Shown in pieces: positions 39,683 to 51,762 of a DNA stretch of 64,000 nucleotides; the stretch's first letter is position 1, and every line of letters begins with the position of its first letter. The notes under the pieces were generated by a model. The model made no database searches. It was not told where the DNA came from and was given only the letters and a program-made list of their open reading frames with translations. The stretch lies in NCBI GenBank assembly GCA_027422505.1, contig JAPQWV010001348.1, positions 30,487 to 94,486 on the forward strand, in the 5' to 3' direction. Position numbers and translations under genes: made by a program. The DNA comes from Craterostigma plantagineum. Its lineage: Eukaryota; Streptophyta; Magnoliopsida; Lamiales; Linderniaceae.

Positions 39683-40584
39683 GGCGAGTATTTGATTTCT
39701 TTCTTCTTTATTTTTTTCCCTGAAAAATCAAACTTAGGTTGTATGCAAGAAAAAGACTGAGAAGAGAGACGAGAGAATTATTGATGAATGCATAAGAGGG
39801 GCAAAGATTGAATTTTTATTTGATTTTCGTGGAGGGTTTTGTGAGAGAGGGAGATCCATATATGGAAACGGAAGTTAATAGCGACCCTTTTTATATATAG
39901 TAAACTATCAATCACAATTTAATTAGCGTAGCGTTCTCTACTTCTTTCCAAGAGATTCATCAATTAAAAATAAGGGAGGTTATTAGGATATGAGGGCGTA
40001 TTCCTATTATTTTATTATGAATATTCATGAATAGTAGATATCGTTCAATATTATACAATTGTAATATAATCTACTTTTGTATTAGAAAATTTAGACAGCA
40101 TTTTTATGTATTTTGTTTTTGCTTTTCTTTGGATTATTGGAATTTTGTATGAAATTCTTGTAATTAATCCTTCATTGAGTGTAGATTCTACATACCCTAT
40201 GGAGTTGATACGCTAGCCAAACAAAAGCACGCCTCACACTTGTTTGGAAATATTAAAATGATTAAGAGTGGCTTTTCGAAAATTTAAAACATAATCAGAG
40301 AATATTAACTGCGAATCAGTTGTAGTAAACTAAAACAGATATTCTTTCTAAAAAAAATGAAATAATGAAGACGACGGTGAAAACTATGATTTTCCGATCT
40401 GTAGGGAGCACTTTCGTAGTTTTCCCATCAACTTTGGGGCTGGGCTACGGTTTTAAAAAATAAATGGGCCCAATAGCAAAACCCTTTCTAAAAATTGGCC
40501 CATAGACACTGAGGCAACGAACGAACAGATATTCACTGAAGTAAGCCGAAGAACTCAGCTTCGAGCTCAGAAGAGAGTCTTTCC
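39683..40584. other. Divergent promoter region, response regulator / PUM24
   Basis: About 900 bp shared between a minus-strand and a plus-strand start codon. It holds TATA-like TTTATATATAG at about 39890 (minus-gene side) and a GGGCCCA/TGGGCC stretch at about 40430-40505 near the PUM24 start. TGGGCC/GGGCCC elements are usual in promoters of ribosome-biogenesis genes. Confidence 0.5.
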
Positions 40585-43500
40585 ATGGCGGCTAAACCTC
40601 AGACGAAGAGCATTGAATCGCACAAGAGAAAGAAAACGAACCCTAACAAGACAAGCGTAGTCTCCGCCCCGAAGAAGCTCAAATTAAATTCAGGCGCTGC
40701 TAAATTTGAGGTTAAGAAGAAATCCTCCACAGCACCACCTGCGAAGGACGGAAAGAAGAAAGATGAATCGGTCGACGACAAGAGGCAACGTCGTTTGCGT
40801 GCAAAGGTTCGACCTTTTTCTTTCCTCTGATGGGTTTTTGAGAGCAAAAATTGCTGTGGTTTTGTGGGGTGATCTCTAATGATACCTTTTGCTTGAAGTT
40901 ACTCAACGCTTTTGCTATATCTCTGATATTTATCATGTCTATTGCAGGAACTTGCAGAAGCAAGGAAGAAGAAGAGAAAGAAGCATTACACCTTAGAACA
41001 GGTTGTCTTCCCATTTACTTCGTGTTACAACTTACAGTTGTCTTCGAAATTGGACAGCTCTCTGTTTCAGTCATCTGCCTTAGAATATATTGTCTGTAGA
41101 TGATGTTTTCAGCCTCTTTGTTGATCCATTCTTCCATGTGCTAATTGCTTATTGGGGAATTGTTAGGAACTCGCCCTTCTCTGGGAAAAGATGAGGGTCC
41201 GAAATATTGGAAAAGAGGACAGATCAAGGTTGCTATTTCTTTTGCCTCATATTCGAACTATTAACAACTTTTCATTTATCTTTTATGTTCATTATTGCGT
41301 AATCTTTTTTTCTGGTGTAGGCTGGTCAGCCAAGCAATGCAGAAGATGAAGGGAAAAATTCCCGAAATTGCAAGTTCTCATATTTCATCCCGGGTTCTTC
41401 AGGTATGCTAATCGACTAGTTCATGCTTTTTTTTTCATATTGATATCTTTTCTAATGATTATTTTATGATTTGTTTTCAATAAATCCAGACCTGTGTCAA
41501 ACATTGTACGCAAGATGAAAAAAATGCGGTGTTTATGGAGCTTCGACCACATTTTATTTCGCTTGCAAGCAATACTTACGCAGTTCATCTTGTCACGAAA
41601 ATGTTGGACAGCGGTACAACCAGTCTACGATATTTCCTAATGAATCGCTTGCTTCTCTTTTTACCTTGGCTTTATAATGGACTCAGGAATTGCAATCATT
41701 TTTCTGAAAAGGAGTCCATATATATTTTCCTCGTCATTTTTTCAGCATCGAAGGAACAACTAGCCGATTTTATCTCGTCCCTCCATGGTCATGTTGCTTC
41801 TCTTCTTCGACATATGGTTGGCTCACTAGGTATGATTAACTGATCCCATGCTCCCAATAAACTTTATGGAAATCAATCTGCCAATAGTGTTTTCTGTGTT
41901 TCTCATTATAATAACCGTAGTGTTTTTCATTGTAGTGATTGAGCATGCATATAGTTTGGCCAATGCGACTCAGAAGCAATCTCTTCTGAAGGAACTATAC
42001 TCACCTGAGCTTCAACTATTTAAGGACTTAGTGTTGCTGAAGGAGAACAGGTATTTTATCCGTTTATTGGAGCAAAAATTCTCATACGTATATCCTTCGG
42101 TTAATACTGAAGGGATCTCATGATTGAAGCTAGTCTCTTTGAATGCTTCTGGGTGTTCTTTAGCTTTGCTTTTTCTAAAGTCATATTGCTAAAACTGCAG
42201 CTTAAAAGATGTGATCTCGAAGCTACAATTGCATGCACCATCTGTACTTCGCCACATGTCCTCAGTTCTCCAACCAATACTCGAGAAAGGATATTGGACC
42301 ATTCTATCGTTCACAAAGCTTTGTTGGAATATTTTACCATTGCGGATAAGGTTCGTCTTTGACAAGTTATCATTCTTACAATTTTGGCATTTGTTTCTTC
42401 CTTTGACTTTCATTCTAAATCGTGTTCTGCTCTAGTCTTCTGTAGCGGAAATTGTTCAGCAGTTGTCAGGCCCTTCTCTTGTTCGCATGATCCATGTAAA
42501 AGATGGTTCTAGGGTTGCAATACTTTGTCTTAAGTATGGGAGTGCAAAGGTGCTAACTCATATTCTCAAGAAAGTCTGCCATCGCTCGTTATTGTTGTTC
42601 CCTTTCGTGCTGTCTGAACTGACATGGACATGGACTGTAATATACCTGTAGGAGAGAAAGAAGATTATCAAAGGCATGAAAGGCCATGTGGAGAAAATAG
42701 CTCACGACAAATTTGGTAGTATGGTAAGATTTTTTGCAACTTAATTGTCGACGCCTATGTTTGTTACAGTTTGACATTCCTTTGCGTTGCCTTGGATGTG
42801 AACCTGATAGTCGTTCTACATATTATGGTATTATCATTATTGCAGGTATTAGTCTGCTTATTCTCAACTGTTGACGACACAAAACTTGTATCAAAGGTCT
42901 GCTTTCGTTTGCTTGACAATTTTTCACTTTTCCTAACATAGAAGGTGTTATATCGTATCAAGTTACTAAATTTACATTTCTGATATCAGACTATCATCCG
43001 TGAACTTGAAGCAAATTTTAAGGGCCTTCTTATGGATCAGGTTTGGACGATCATAATAGTTGTGCCTCTGCATTTTGTAGTAATCTTGAAGAACTACGGT
43101 TATTTTACTAGGATTGTGCAATTGCTAGATTTCTTAAGCATCTGCTAATTAATAAAAGAAAACTTCATTGTTTCTCCTCACTTCCTTGTCGTTATGCAGT
43201 TTGGAAGGCGCCCCATTATGCAACTTCTTCATCCCAACTGCTCCCGATATTTCAAGCCCGATGACCTCGAATCTTTAAACGCGTCTATTCCATCTCTAAA
43301 AAACAAGGCATACTTCTTTAAGTGTCCCTCGTAGTTCATTAATTTACACGTCCTTAGAGCGAAATCTGGATGTGGATTGGTTGAACATTTTCTTTCTTTT
43401 TAATGTCTGTAAAACAGAGCAAGTCAGATGACCATGAAACGGAAGAAACAGTAGGAGAAGATGATCATTCTGAGGGAGGTAAAAAGGATTCTCTCAAGCG

Positions 43501-44222
43501 AAGGAAGGAGTTGCTGATAGACAGTGGCCTCGCCGAGGTTTTGTTTCGTGCTATTCTACCATTACCTCATGAGATGCATTCTCTGTTTTTTGGCTAAGTA
43601 ATTCAAGAATCATCTTTCAGAAACTTGTCGACGCATGCTGTGAATTCGCTGACGAATTACTCAGATCTCAATATGGACATGAAGTTATATACGAGGTAGT
43701 ACCATCTTCGACATTTAAATTCTTGCACTTTTCGATAAGGCAACCTCAGTTACATTCGTAAATTTGCATGTCCTAGGTTGCTGTTGGCGGCTGTGATGGA
43801 ATACTCAGTCCCATTTGGACGAAAAGTTAGGATCTTTGTACGAAGCCATTTCATCGCTCGCCGCCCAGCCCAAGCTCGACGACTCAGAAGAAAACGAGCA
43901 CATTTTGGAAGGTTTTTATTCGAGCAGAACCATAAAAAACTTGTGCTAGACTGCCCTGTTTTCGCTACCACTCTATGGGAAAAGGCTCTCAAAGGAAACT
44001 GCTCAACTTGGGTCAAAGGTCACAGGTTAGATTAGAATAGATAACTTCATTTTCAGACATAGACCTGATTTATGACATAACTAATATGTCCTTTTTTTTT
44101 CCAGTCTGAAGGTGATCGACGCATACTTGAAAACTTCGAACGACGAGGTCAGAAAACTGGCCAAGCACGAATTGAAGCCCCTTATTGCGAGCGGTGATCT
44201 GAGCTTACCCGAGGCTGAGTGA
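40585..44222 (+). CDS. PUM24: Pumilio homolog 24-like (PUF6/Puf-A type), frame broken twice near 3' end
   Basis: Starts MAAKPQTKSIESHKRKKTNP with a strongly basic nucleolar-type N-terminus, then YTLEQELALLWEKMR and degenerate Puf repeats (VFMELRPHFISLASNTYAVH, LHGHVASLLRHMVGSLVIEH, KIAHDKFGSMVLVC) and ends with a CPL-type C-terminal segment. PUF6-class proteins act in nucleolar pre-rRNA processing; Arabidopsis APUM24 is the model. In the penultimate coding exon, VAVGGCDGILSP continues only after a +1 shift at 43810-43812 (to HLDEKLGSLYEAISS). A second shift at 43934-43939 is needed to reach KLVLDCPVFATTLWEKALKG. The last exon (44105-44222) is in frame again and ends SLPEAE. As written, the protein would end within a few codons of the first shift. 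I judge assembly error likelier than true decay, because all flanking splice sites and residues are preserved. Confidence 0.88.
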
Positions 44223-44427
44223 GACGCATTGAATCTCTCGAGGTTACTTTTTTGCAAGAAGTCCATTAGAATGTTTCCCTAACTTAAACCATCCTCTGCT
44301 TCGATCAAACAAATCAATTTTTTCTGTATAACAGAGCGTTCTCAATATATCCATGGCATCTTCATGATCTATTTTATCGAAGCAATGGGTAGTCTAAACT
44401 CTAAAAGTGCAATCTTTGCGAGGAACC

Positions 44428-45328
44428 TTATTCTGAAATGTCAAAAGAAAGAATATCGAAGCGTATATACGTATCATACGCCTCTTGTACTAGCACATTT
44501 GGACATAAAAGGCGTCCTTTCCGTGCGACACTGAAAAACAGGGGACTCTTTACTGAGCATGCATCTGTTAGTAAAATAATTCCACCCTTAAATCCTCCAA
44601 CCCTTTCGAAGTCGATCGCTCTTGGCTGAGGAAAATATCCCTCTTGCCGAAAATGATAGTTCGATGGGTTAAATATTGGCAGCTCAGTCCTCACGACTCC
44701 TCCGTGGCCTACCTTCGACGTAGTTGCTGTAGCCGCATTGAATGCGATGCACTTGGCTATGACATCGGCTTCTTCCCTTAGCTTCGTTCGAAGGTCTCTT
44801 ACGTGCTTTCTTATTCGTCGAACTTTCGATGGTCCTTTTGTTTGAGCGCCGATCTTCGCCAACTCTGTATCAAATGCTGCTCTTCTCTTGTTGTCTGATA
44901 AACAGTAGTAAGCTTCTGATATGAGTTTGAAGGCAGTTTCTGCCTTACAGTGCTTATTCTTGTCGGGGTGAAGCTGTAAAGCTGAATGAGGAGTATCACA
45001 GTTTCAGATATTACACGAACATAATATATATACGCAAGAAAGGTTGCCGTTTTTATTACCGAGCTTGTGATACTGTCTCCTTACAACGTCCATGGCTGCA
45101 TTTTCGTCTACCTATGGCGGGCATGGATGGTATGAAGAAGAAGAAGGAAGAAAGGAAAATGGTAGAAGAAGAAGATGACAGACGTACTCTTAGGACAAGG
45201 TACCAATTGATGAACGGTGTGGATTTCTTCTGATGGAGATCGGCGCAGGCTTCGGCGCGTGCTGATAACTCGCATATGTCTGCTGCTAGCTTTGAATTGT
45301 CTGCTTCTTTCTTGGATAGCATTCCCAT
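44428..45328 (-). CDS. J-domain (DnaJ/HSP40) protein, 248 aa
   Basis: Three exons, 45188-45328, 45060-45111 and 44428-44981, join in frame. The J domain (residues about 42-110) reads INWYLVLRVDENAAMDVVRR, then QYHKLALQLHPDKNKH with the essential HPD motif, and ISEAYYCLSDNKRRAAFD. There is no Gly/Phe, zinc-finger or client-binding region of class I/II, so it is a class-III J protein. It would stimulate an Hsp70 partner. The C-terminal 130 residues (RIRKHVRDLRTKLREEADV, YHFRQEGYFPQPRAIDFERV) are not a domain I know; IFNPSNYHF...GYFP recalls unnamed plant J proteins. The start is taken at MGMLSKKEADNSK; an in-frame ATG at 45409 would add 27 residues with a hydrophobic stretch, so a membrane-anchored form is possible. 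It is convergent with PUM24. Confidence 0.85.
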
Positions 45329-46931
45329 GAAGACGAAGCTGAGTATGATAATAAAATGAGAAATGGTTGGTTTTAAAAATTTGATTAGCGAATGCTTTTC
45401 TGTAATCAATGCGTTTTTAAAGGGTCAAATGGAGAGAAGTTAAGGGCTGAATCATCGGGCATTGAAAGTTCCCCCCATAGCATAACCCCCATTATTTAAA
45501 GAAAAATCCCACCTTTGGCAGAAAGATTTATTATTTGAATTTTAATTCGTTTGCCGATTCAATTTTACTTTTGCAAATTCTTGTCTTGATCTCTCATGTC
45601 TTGCGGAGAAGGTGAACTTTTTTTCTTCATCGGTCGCCGAGCCTTTGAAAACGAGAGAGTAATTGCACTGAATCCAATGCATTGTGGTACTGGTGATCAT
45701 ACATTTATATATAACCCAATGTGAAATGGGGCAAGAAAAGATCCAGACCCGATTCCGAAACGGGTCGCCTTTTTACGGGTCTTGCTTGAGCATAGAGTTG
45801 TAAATACCTTTCGGGCCCAAATAAGATTGTGTTTGATAAGATTAGTTGGAACTTGGAAGGAAAATCCTCACAATAAAAGATTGAATTTTTCGACGACTCA
45901 GGCGTATAAAATTTGTCCCCACCGCCGCTTTCACCAGCTAACAGTGGCTGAATCAGCTGATATTTAAGAAAGATAGGTTAGGCCATTTAGTATTTTTCAA
46001 GCACATTAGTACCTAATGCAAGAAATCACATTGTGCTTCCATTGCAGTTAATATAGGCATTATAAAATTAGGTCACTAAGTATACAAATTCGTTGTCACT
46101 AAGTTTGATAATTGCAAAAGTAGGCTAATTTCATGTGAAACAATGGGTCAATAGTTACTAAGAATATATCGATTTTGGGTAACTAATTTTCAATGGCGCT
46201 ATGTATAACATTAGTACCTGAGTGACCCATTGTCTTAGTGACCCAAAATCGATATTCTTAGTGACCAATGACCAATTGTCACAAATAGTGACCTACTGCA
46301 TTATCATATAGTGACCCAAAAACGAAAACATATATACTTAGTGACCTAATTTTATAATTTCCCCATATAGGCAAAATTTTAAAATTAGGTCGCTAAGAAC
46401 AAAACTATATGTTGATAGATGTTTGTAAGAACAAAACTATGGTAGTGAAGGGTTGATAGATAAATCTCGGAAAACGTGAAACATGGGGAGTATCGCCTTG
46501 TTTCTTCTCCCCCATACCATTACCCTTTACATCATCATCCTCTCATTATTAAGGGTAAATAGGATACCTTATCCAAAAAAAATCATAATTTTCCAAGGGT
46601 TTTTCTTGAAATATAGATTGGATTAAATTATGTTTTTGGATACAAAATTTCAAATTTTATTCGATACGATAAATATTTCTTGAAACTGGAAATTCATGTT
46701 TTTGTGTAGGATACGCCTACCGTAAGAAAAGTCTATCTAAATCTTTTTTCTTTCTATGTCTTACAATCCAAATCCGCATTCCAAGCCAACGTTGCTGTCC
46801 ACACTCGAGAGAACGACACTTGCGTATCCTCCTTACTCACCAGCAATAAATACCCATCGCCTTGATAAAAAGATCTCATTTTTTTCCCTTCGAAAATCTC
46901 ATTTGTGAACTCGAAAAAGAAGAAAAGAAAA
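45329..46931. other. Intergenic spacer with MITE
   Basis: Apart from the TIR element at 46060-46364 and a second partial copy of its end just after (TTTTAAAATTAGGTCGCTAAG at about 46377), the spacer is AT-rich with no supported gene. Confidence 0.5.
46060..46364. mobile_element. Mutator-like MITE with 9-bp target duplication
   Basis: The ends are inverted copies: TATAAAATTAGGTCACTAAG on the left, CTTAGTGACCTAATTTTATA on the right. ATATAGGCA flanks at 46051-46059 and 46365-46373, a 9-bp duplication as made by Mutator-like elements. The interior is full of inverted TCACTAAG / CTTAGTGAC motifs, so the whole unit folds back. The right end carries extra ATTTCCCC not found on the left, implying a small loss at the left end. 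Confidence 0.85.
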
Positions 46932-49900
46932 ATGAGCAGCTCAAGAGGAAGGACAACGCTTGAAGTTGGACCTGGTGGCGTTGCGATCATCACCATCATC
47001 AACCCACCAGTCAATTCTCTGTCGTTTGATGGTATGGAACACCGTTTCGATTTCCCTCTTGTCAGTTGTTCCTAAAGTTTGGATCTTGATCACGATTACC
47101 TCTATTATTATGCCTGTTGTTCTTTGTTAATTGATTTCTAGCGTTATCGATCGTTCTTGGAATTCTTGTCTGGGCAAAGGCGTGATCTTTGTGGTTTTAG
47201 TAGCTATCTCTTTCTGAGGTTCTGAGTCCTGGCTTTGCTTTCTTCAGTTTTAAACAGCTTAAAAGCCTCAGCTGAAGAGGCTTTGCGAAGAGATGACATC
47301 AAGGCTGTTGTTATCACGGGTATTGAACAACAATACCAATTTAACCATTTTTTTCCTATAAATTGGCAATTGGGAAGTAGTGGTACTTAATGGGTGTTGT
47401 TGTCTTTATTGGCCAAGCAGGTGCTCGAGGAAAATTCTCTGGCGGCTTTGATATCAGTGCTTTTACGAAGATTCAAGATAATAGCAGTATGTAGAAGCTT
47501 TTATTTTCTTGATTCTCCTTCTTTGCTTCTGTTTCGGTTTCGAGTCTTATTGAAAGGTATGTTTCGTTACAGTCCAAGCTCCAAAACCCGGCTTTGTATC
47601 CTTGGAGATTCTCAATGATCTTGTCGCATGTACGTAATGCAAAAAATTTATCCCATGTTATCAACGGTCTTATGAGTGATTTGCGTAAATATGATTCACG
47701 CTTTTTTTTTTTTTCAATTTGTAGCTGGGAACAAACCCTTTGTGGCAGCTGTTGATGGTCTAGCCTTGGGTGGAGGGCTAGAGGTTGCAATGGTAGGTTC
47801 TTGGTATTTTGTTGTCTCTTCCCCTGCAAATACTATATATTCAATTAATGACCTTAATTTTATTACAGGCTTGTCATGCTCGAATTGCTACTCCCAATGC
47901 TCAATTAGGATTGCCCGAACTTCAGCTTGGAATAATTCCTGGTTTTGGAGGTATGATAGTATCATTTGCTTGGGCTTTTTACATTGAAGTATGACTTAAG
48001 CCTTAATGTATTATTACAGGCACACAAGCGCTTCCTCGCCTCGTTGGCACAGCGAAAGCTCTTGAAATGATGCTGGTAAGAACTGAAACATACGATACTT
48101 CAGTTTTAGTATAATATTCGCATTCTAAACCCTTTACGAGGATTTAATCTCATTCCATGTGTATAGACGTCGAAGCCTGTAAAGGGAGAAGAGGCCTTAA
48201 CCCTAGGCCTCGTGGATGCTCTTGCTTCGCCTAATGAGTTACTCAGCGTTGCTCGTCAGTGGACTATTGATATATTGGAGGGGAGAAAACCGTGGGCTAT
48301 CACCTTCTACAGAAACGATAAGTTAGAAACTTTGGGCGAAGCAAGAGAAATCTTGAAGTTCGCTCGAGCTCAGACTCGCAAGAGAGCGCCTAACCTTCAC
48401 CACCCATTGGCTTGCATTGATGCTATTGAGGAGGGCATAGTCAACGGTCCTCGTGCTGGCCTTTTGAAGGTTTGTCAGCGTTACCAAGTACTTAATAACT
48501 CGAATATATCGGAAGGTCGCTAAAGTGTTTGTTTATCTACCTTTTTTTCTTTAGGAAGCTGAAGTGTTTCAAGTTCTGCTACAATCAGACACGTGCAAAA
48601 GCTTGGTTCATATTTTCTTTGCTCAGCGTGGAACTACCAAGGTTATTTTTTTGCCATTGTTACAAACAGAACTTTGAGAGCTTATGGTAAATAATGAAGA
48701 AACTAATCGAATATGATGAACTCACATATCTTGAATTTTATGTCCTTGTATGTAGGTGCCGGGCGTGACAGATCTTGGCTTGAAACCTAGGAATGTGAAG
48801 AAGGTTGCGATACTTGGTGGTGGGCTGATGGGCTCGGGAATAGCCACAGCGCTGATCCTTTCGGGCTATCCAGTCGTCCTTAAAGAAGTCAACGATAAGT
48901 TCTTACAAGCGGGACTTGGTCGAGTACAAGGTTGAGATTAGCCAGTGATTCACCTTTATTTAACTTTTTTTTTTGCTATTATAGTTGAGAGGTTTTGGTC
49001 TGATGATTTACCTTTATGTCGATCAGCGAACCTAAAAAGCAGGGTCAAGAAAGGGAAGATGACCCAAGAGAAGCTTGAGAAAACCCTTTCTTTGCTCAAA
49101 GGCGTTCTTGACTATGAGAGCTTGAGAGATGTCGACATGGTCATTGAGGTATATATATAGTGGGATATTCTCCTCAAACTGTTTCTGCTCACATTTAGCT
49201 TTAGTTATAGATGTCAATTTTTATGGCTATTATTACAGGCCGTCATCGAGGATGTTTCGTTGAAGCAACAAATATTCTCAGACCTTGAGAAGCATTGTCC
49301 GCCACATTGCATTCTTGCTAGCAACACTTCAACCATCGATCTAAATGTGATCGGTGAGAAAACAAGATCCCACGATCGTATAATCGGGGCCCACTTCTTT
49401 AGGTATCTGTATTTTTTTTCTGCCCTTTTGCTCATCTCCTTTTTGCAGATTCATAAGCAAAGCAGATCATAGCTACTCTAACTTTTTATCTTTAATATTT
49501 TCAATCGATTAACTTCAGCCCAGCTCATGTGATGCCCCTCCTAGAAATCGTAAGGACTGAGAAAACGTCCCCACAAGTGATAGTCGACTTGCTCGACGTT
49601 GGGAAAAGAATAAAAAAGACGCCAGTCGTGGTGGGAAACTGCACTGGCTTTGCGGTGAACAGAATGTTCTTCCCTTACACTCAATCAGCTTTTTTGCTCG
49701 TCGAACGGGGGCAGATGTTTATCAGATCGATAGGGCCATTACCAAGTTTGGAATGCCAATGGGTCCTTTCAGGTCGATTAAAAGTTACTTGTTTTCGTAG
49801 TAAAAGGCCTAACTTTGAATGAAGTTCCAATTTTTTTTTCTTTATTTCGAAATTTAGGCTGTGCGATCTCGTGGGGTTTGGCGTTGCCGTTGCTACTGGC

Positions 49901-50745
49901 GGTCAGTACGTTATTCATTTCTCAGAAAGGGCTTACAAGTCGATGATTATCCCACTCATGCAAGAGGATAAGAGAGCTGGTTATATATTCTTTTCCTCCC
50001 TTTTTCTTTAATACTAAGCGCAATATTTGCTGGGACTGAAAATGCGTATTTTCTGGCAATCTAGGCGAAAGCACTCGCCGTGGATTTTATGTCTACGACG
50101 AGAAACGTAAGGCCAGTCCCGACCCAGAAATAAAGAAGTACATTGAGAAGGCCCGAGAGATTTCTGGCGTTTCAATCGACCCTAAGGTTACTAGTCTTGC
50201 TTATAATTGTACTACTTTTTTCTTCATATGTATATACTCTTAATGCGACTCAAAGGTTAAATTTTTACTTCAGTTGGCAAAACTTACTGATAAGGACATA
50301 ATAGAGATGACCTTCTTCCCTGTGGTGAATGAGGCTTGCCGTGTATTAGCAGAAGGCATAGCCGTGAAAGCGTCTGATTTGGACATTGCTGGCGTCATGG
50401 GGATGGGATTTCCTCCTTACAGGTTTCTGAGAATTCATAGAGTTCCTTTAAAAAAAACGATTTTTTTTTCTGTTCTAACCTCTTTTTCGTTCGACAGAGG
50501 AGGGATTATGTTCTGGGCCGATACCATTGGGTCGAAATACATCTACTCAAAATTGGAGGGTTGGTCGAAGACTTACGGTGGCTTCTTCAAGCCTTGTTCT
50601 TACTTGGCAGAAAGGGCTGCTAAGAATGCTCCCTTGGTGAGATTTTCTGATCGTATATTTACCTCTGTTTTACGTCGCAGGCTTCTGATATACCTTTTTT
50701 CTTTTGCAGAGCGTTACGACGGATACGGTTAAGTCTCGCCTGTAA
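46932..50745 (+). CDS. MFP2: Peroxisomal fatty-acid beta-oxidation multifunctional protein (MFP2-like), one frameshift
   Basis: About 17 exons. The N-terminal enoyl-CoA hydratase part has [42 protein letters not shown] and [18 protein letters not shown], including the two expected Glu. The 3-hydroxyacyl-CoA dehydrogenase part has the Rossmann motif [54 protein letters not shown] and [14 protein letters not shown]. The protein ends SRL, a peroxisomal PTS1 signal, matching MFP2. It carries out the middle two steps of beta-oxidation in peroxisomes, important for seed-oil use and jasmonate synthesis. In the exon ending near 49771, FLLVERG continues as [20 protein letters not shown] only if one base is added to the G run at 49707-49711. 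As written, translation would stop early. All other junctions keep frame, so a sequence error is likely. Confidence 0.93.
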
Positions 50746-51297
50746 GGGACAATGGCTTTAAACTTGCTGCATCAGCTTTATAATATCTGCCTGTTTTTAG
50801 CGTTATTAAAGGGGAGTAACTTATCATCCTATGATCTTTGTTATCTTTGGAACATATGCAGACAATCTCTGCTTGGCAATAAAGAATATATTACTCGTCC
50901 TAGATTCAGTTTCACTCATCGTCGTCCCCTTAAAATGATAATGTCCAACCAATTCTCACATACTCTCGACGTCTGATAGCCCGACCCGACGAAGTCGTAT
51001 TCTGTTATCTGAGGATATTACCGTATATGTTCGTGCAGAAATGGATCGATTGTTCGAGTTATTTCGACGCACAGAGAACAGTAAGAGAATAAGAACTACA
51101 GCCATCAATAATACAATGCAAACTGCAGCACAATATGCTCCTAATGCTTAGAATCAAAACCATATGGAATCACAGCCAAAGAATAGAATCCATGTCTAAA
51201 TCTCTAAGAAGAAACCATGGCTGGGTAGGAACTAACGACAGACGGCTCACATCAACATAAAGAGATGATGAAGATACGAGGATCTTAGAAAAAAAAA
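50746..51297. other. Convergent intergenic spacer, MFP2 / HIG1
   Basis: 3' UTR sequence of both genes. No open frame or structure worth naming. Confidence 0.5.
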
Positions 51298-51762
51298 CTA
51301 ATCTTTGTGGTGGTGTTCATTGAAGTCCAAGAACTTCGCAACACGCTCAGCTTTGGCCCCAGATTTGTGATCGTAGTACTCAACAATCCCAGCCCCAACT
51401 AAGGCCGCCAGCGTAAGAGCTTGAGCATGCAACCTAATTTCGACTCAGAGACGATGACCAAAAAACAAAATCACAAATATAAAGCACGAAAGATAAAAAT
51501 TGCATCTTTGCACCTTGCGTGGATGATCTTAACGCTGGCCTTCATATTGGGTTGGGACCAATTGTACGCCAGAGAGCCCACAATCCCAGTCGCCCATAAC
51601 GTACCTTTTTATTCAATCGGGCGAAAAGATCAAACGCAGCGATGATTGAAAGAGGAAGACGATGCTACGAAATTGATGATTACCGACGGCGCGAAGCTTG
51701 TGCTCGACGATCCATTCTCTGACGGCGACGATCTTGCTCTTCTCTTCTCCTCCTCCTCCCAT
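51298..51762 (-). CDS. HIG1-domain (hypoxia-induced) protein, 101 aa
   Basis: Three exons, 51684-51762, 51514-51604 and 51298-51433, give 101 residues. It starts MGGGGEEKSKIVAVREWIVE and then has the HIG1 core: HKLRAVGTLWATGIVGSLAY, NWSQPNMKASVKIIHARLHA and a second hydrophobic helix QALTLAALVGAGIVEYYDH. Two membrane helices fit the family. HIG1/Rcf1-type proteins sit in the inner mitochondrial membrane and help assemble respiratory supercomplexes; the plant homologues are poorly studied. The first ATG of a long upstream-open frame lies at 51870, but MGGGGEEK is the family-like start. Confidence 0.93.
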
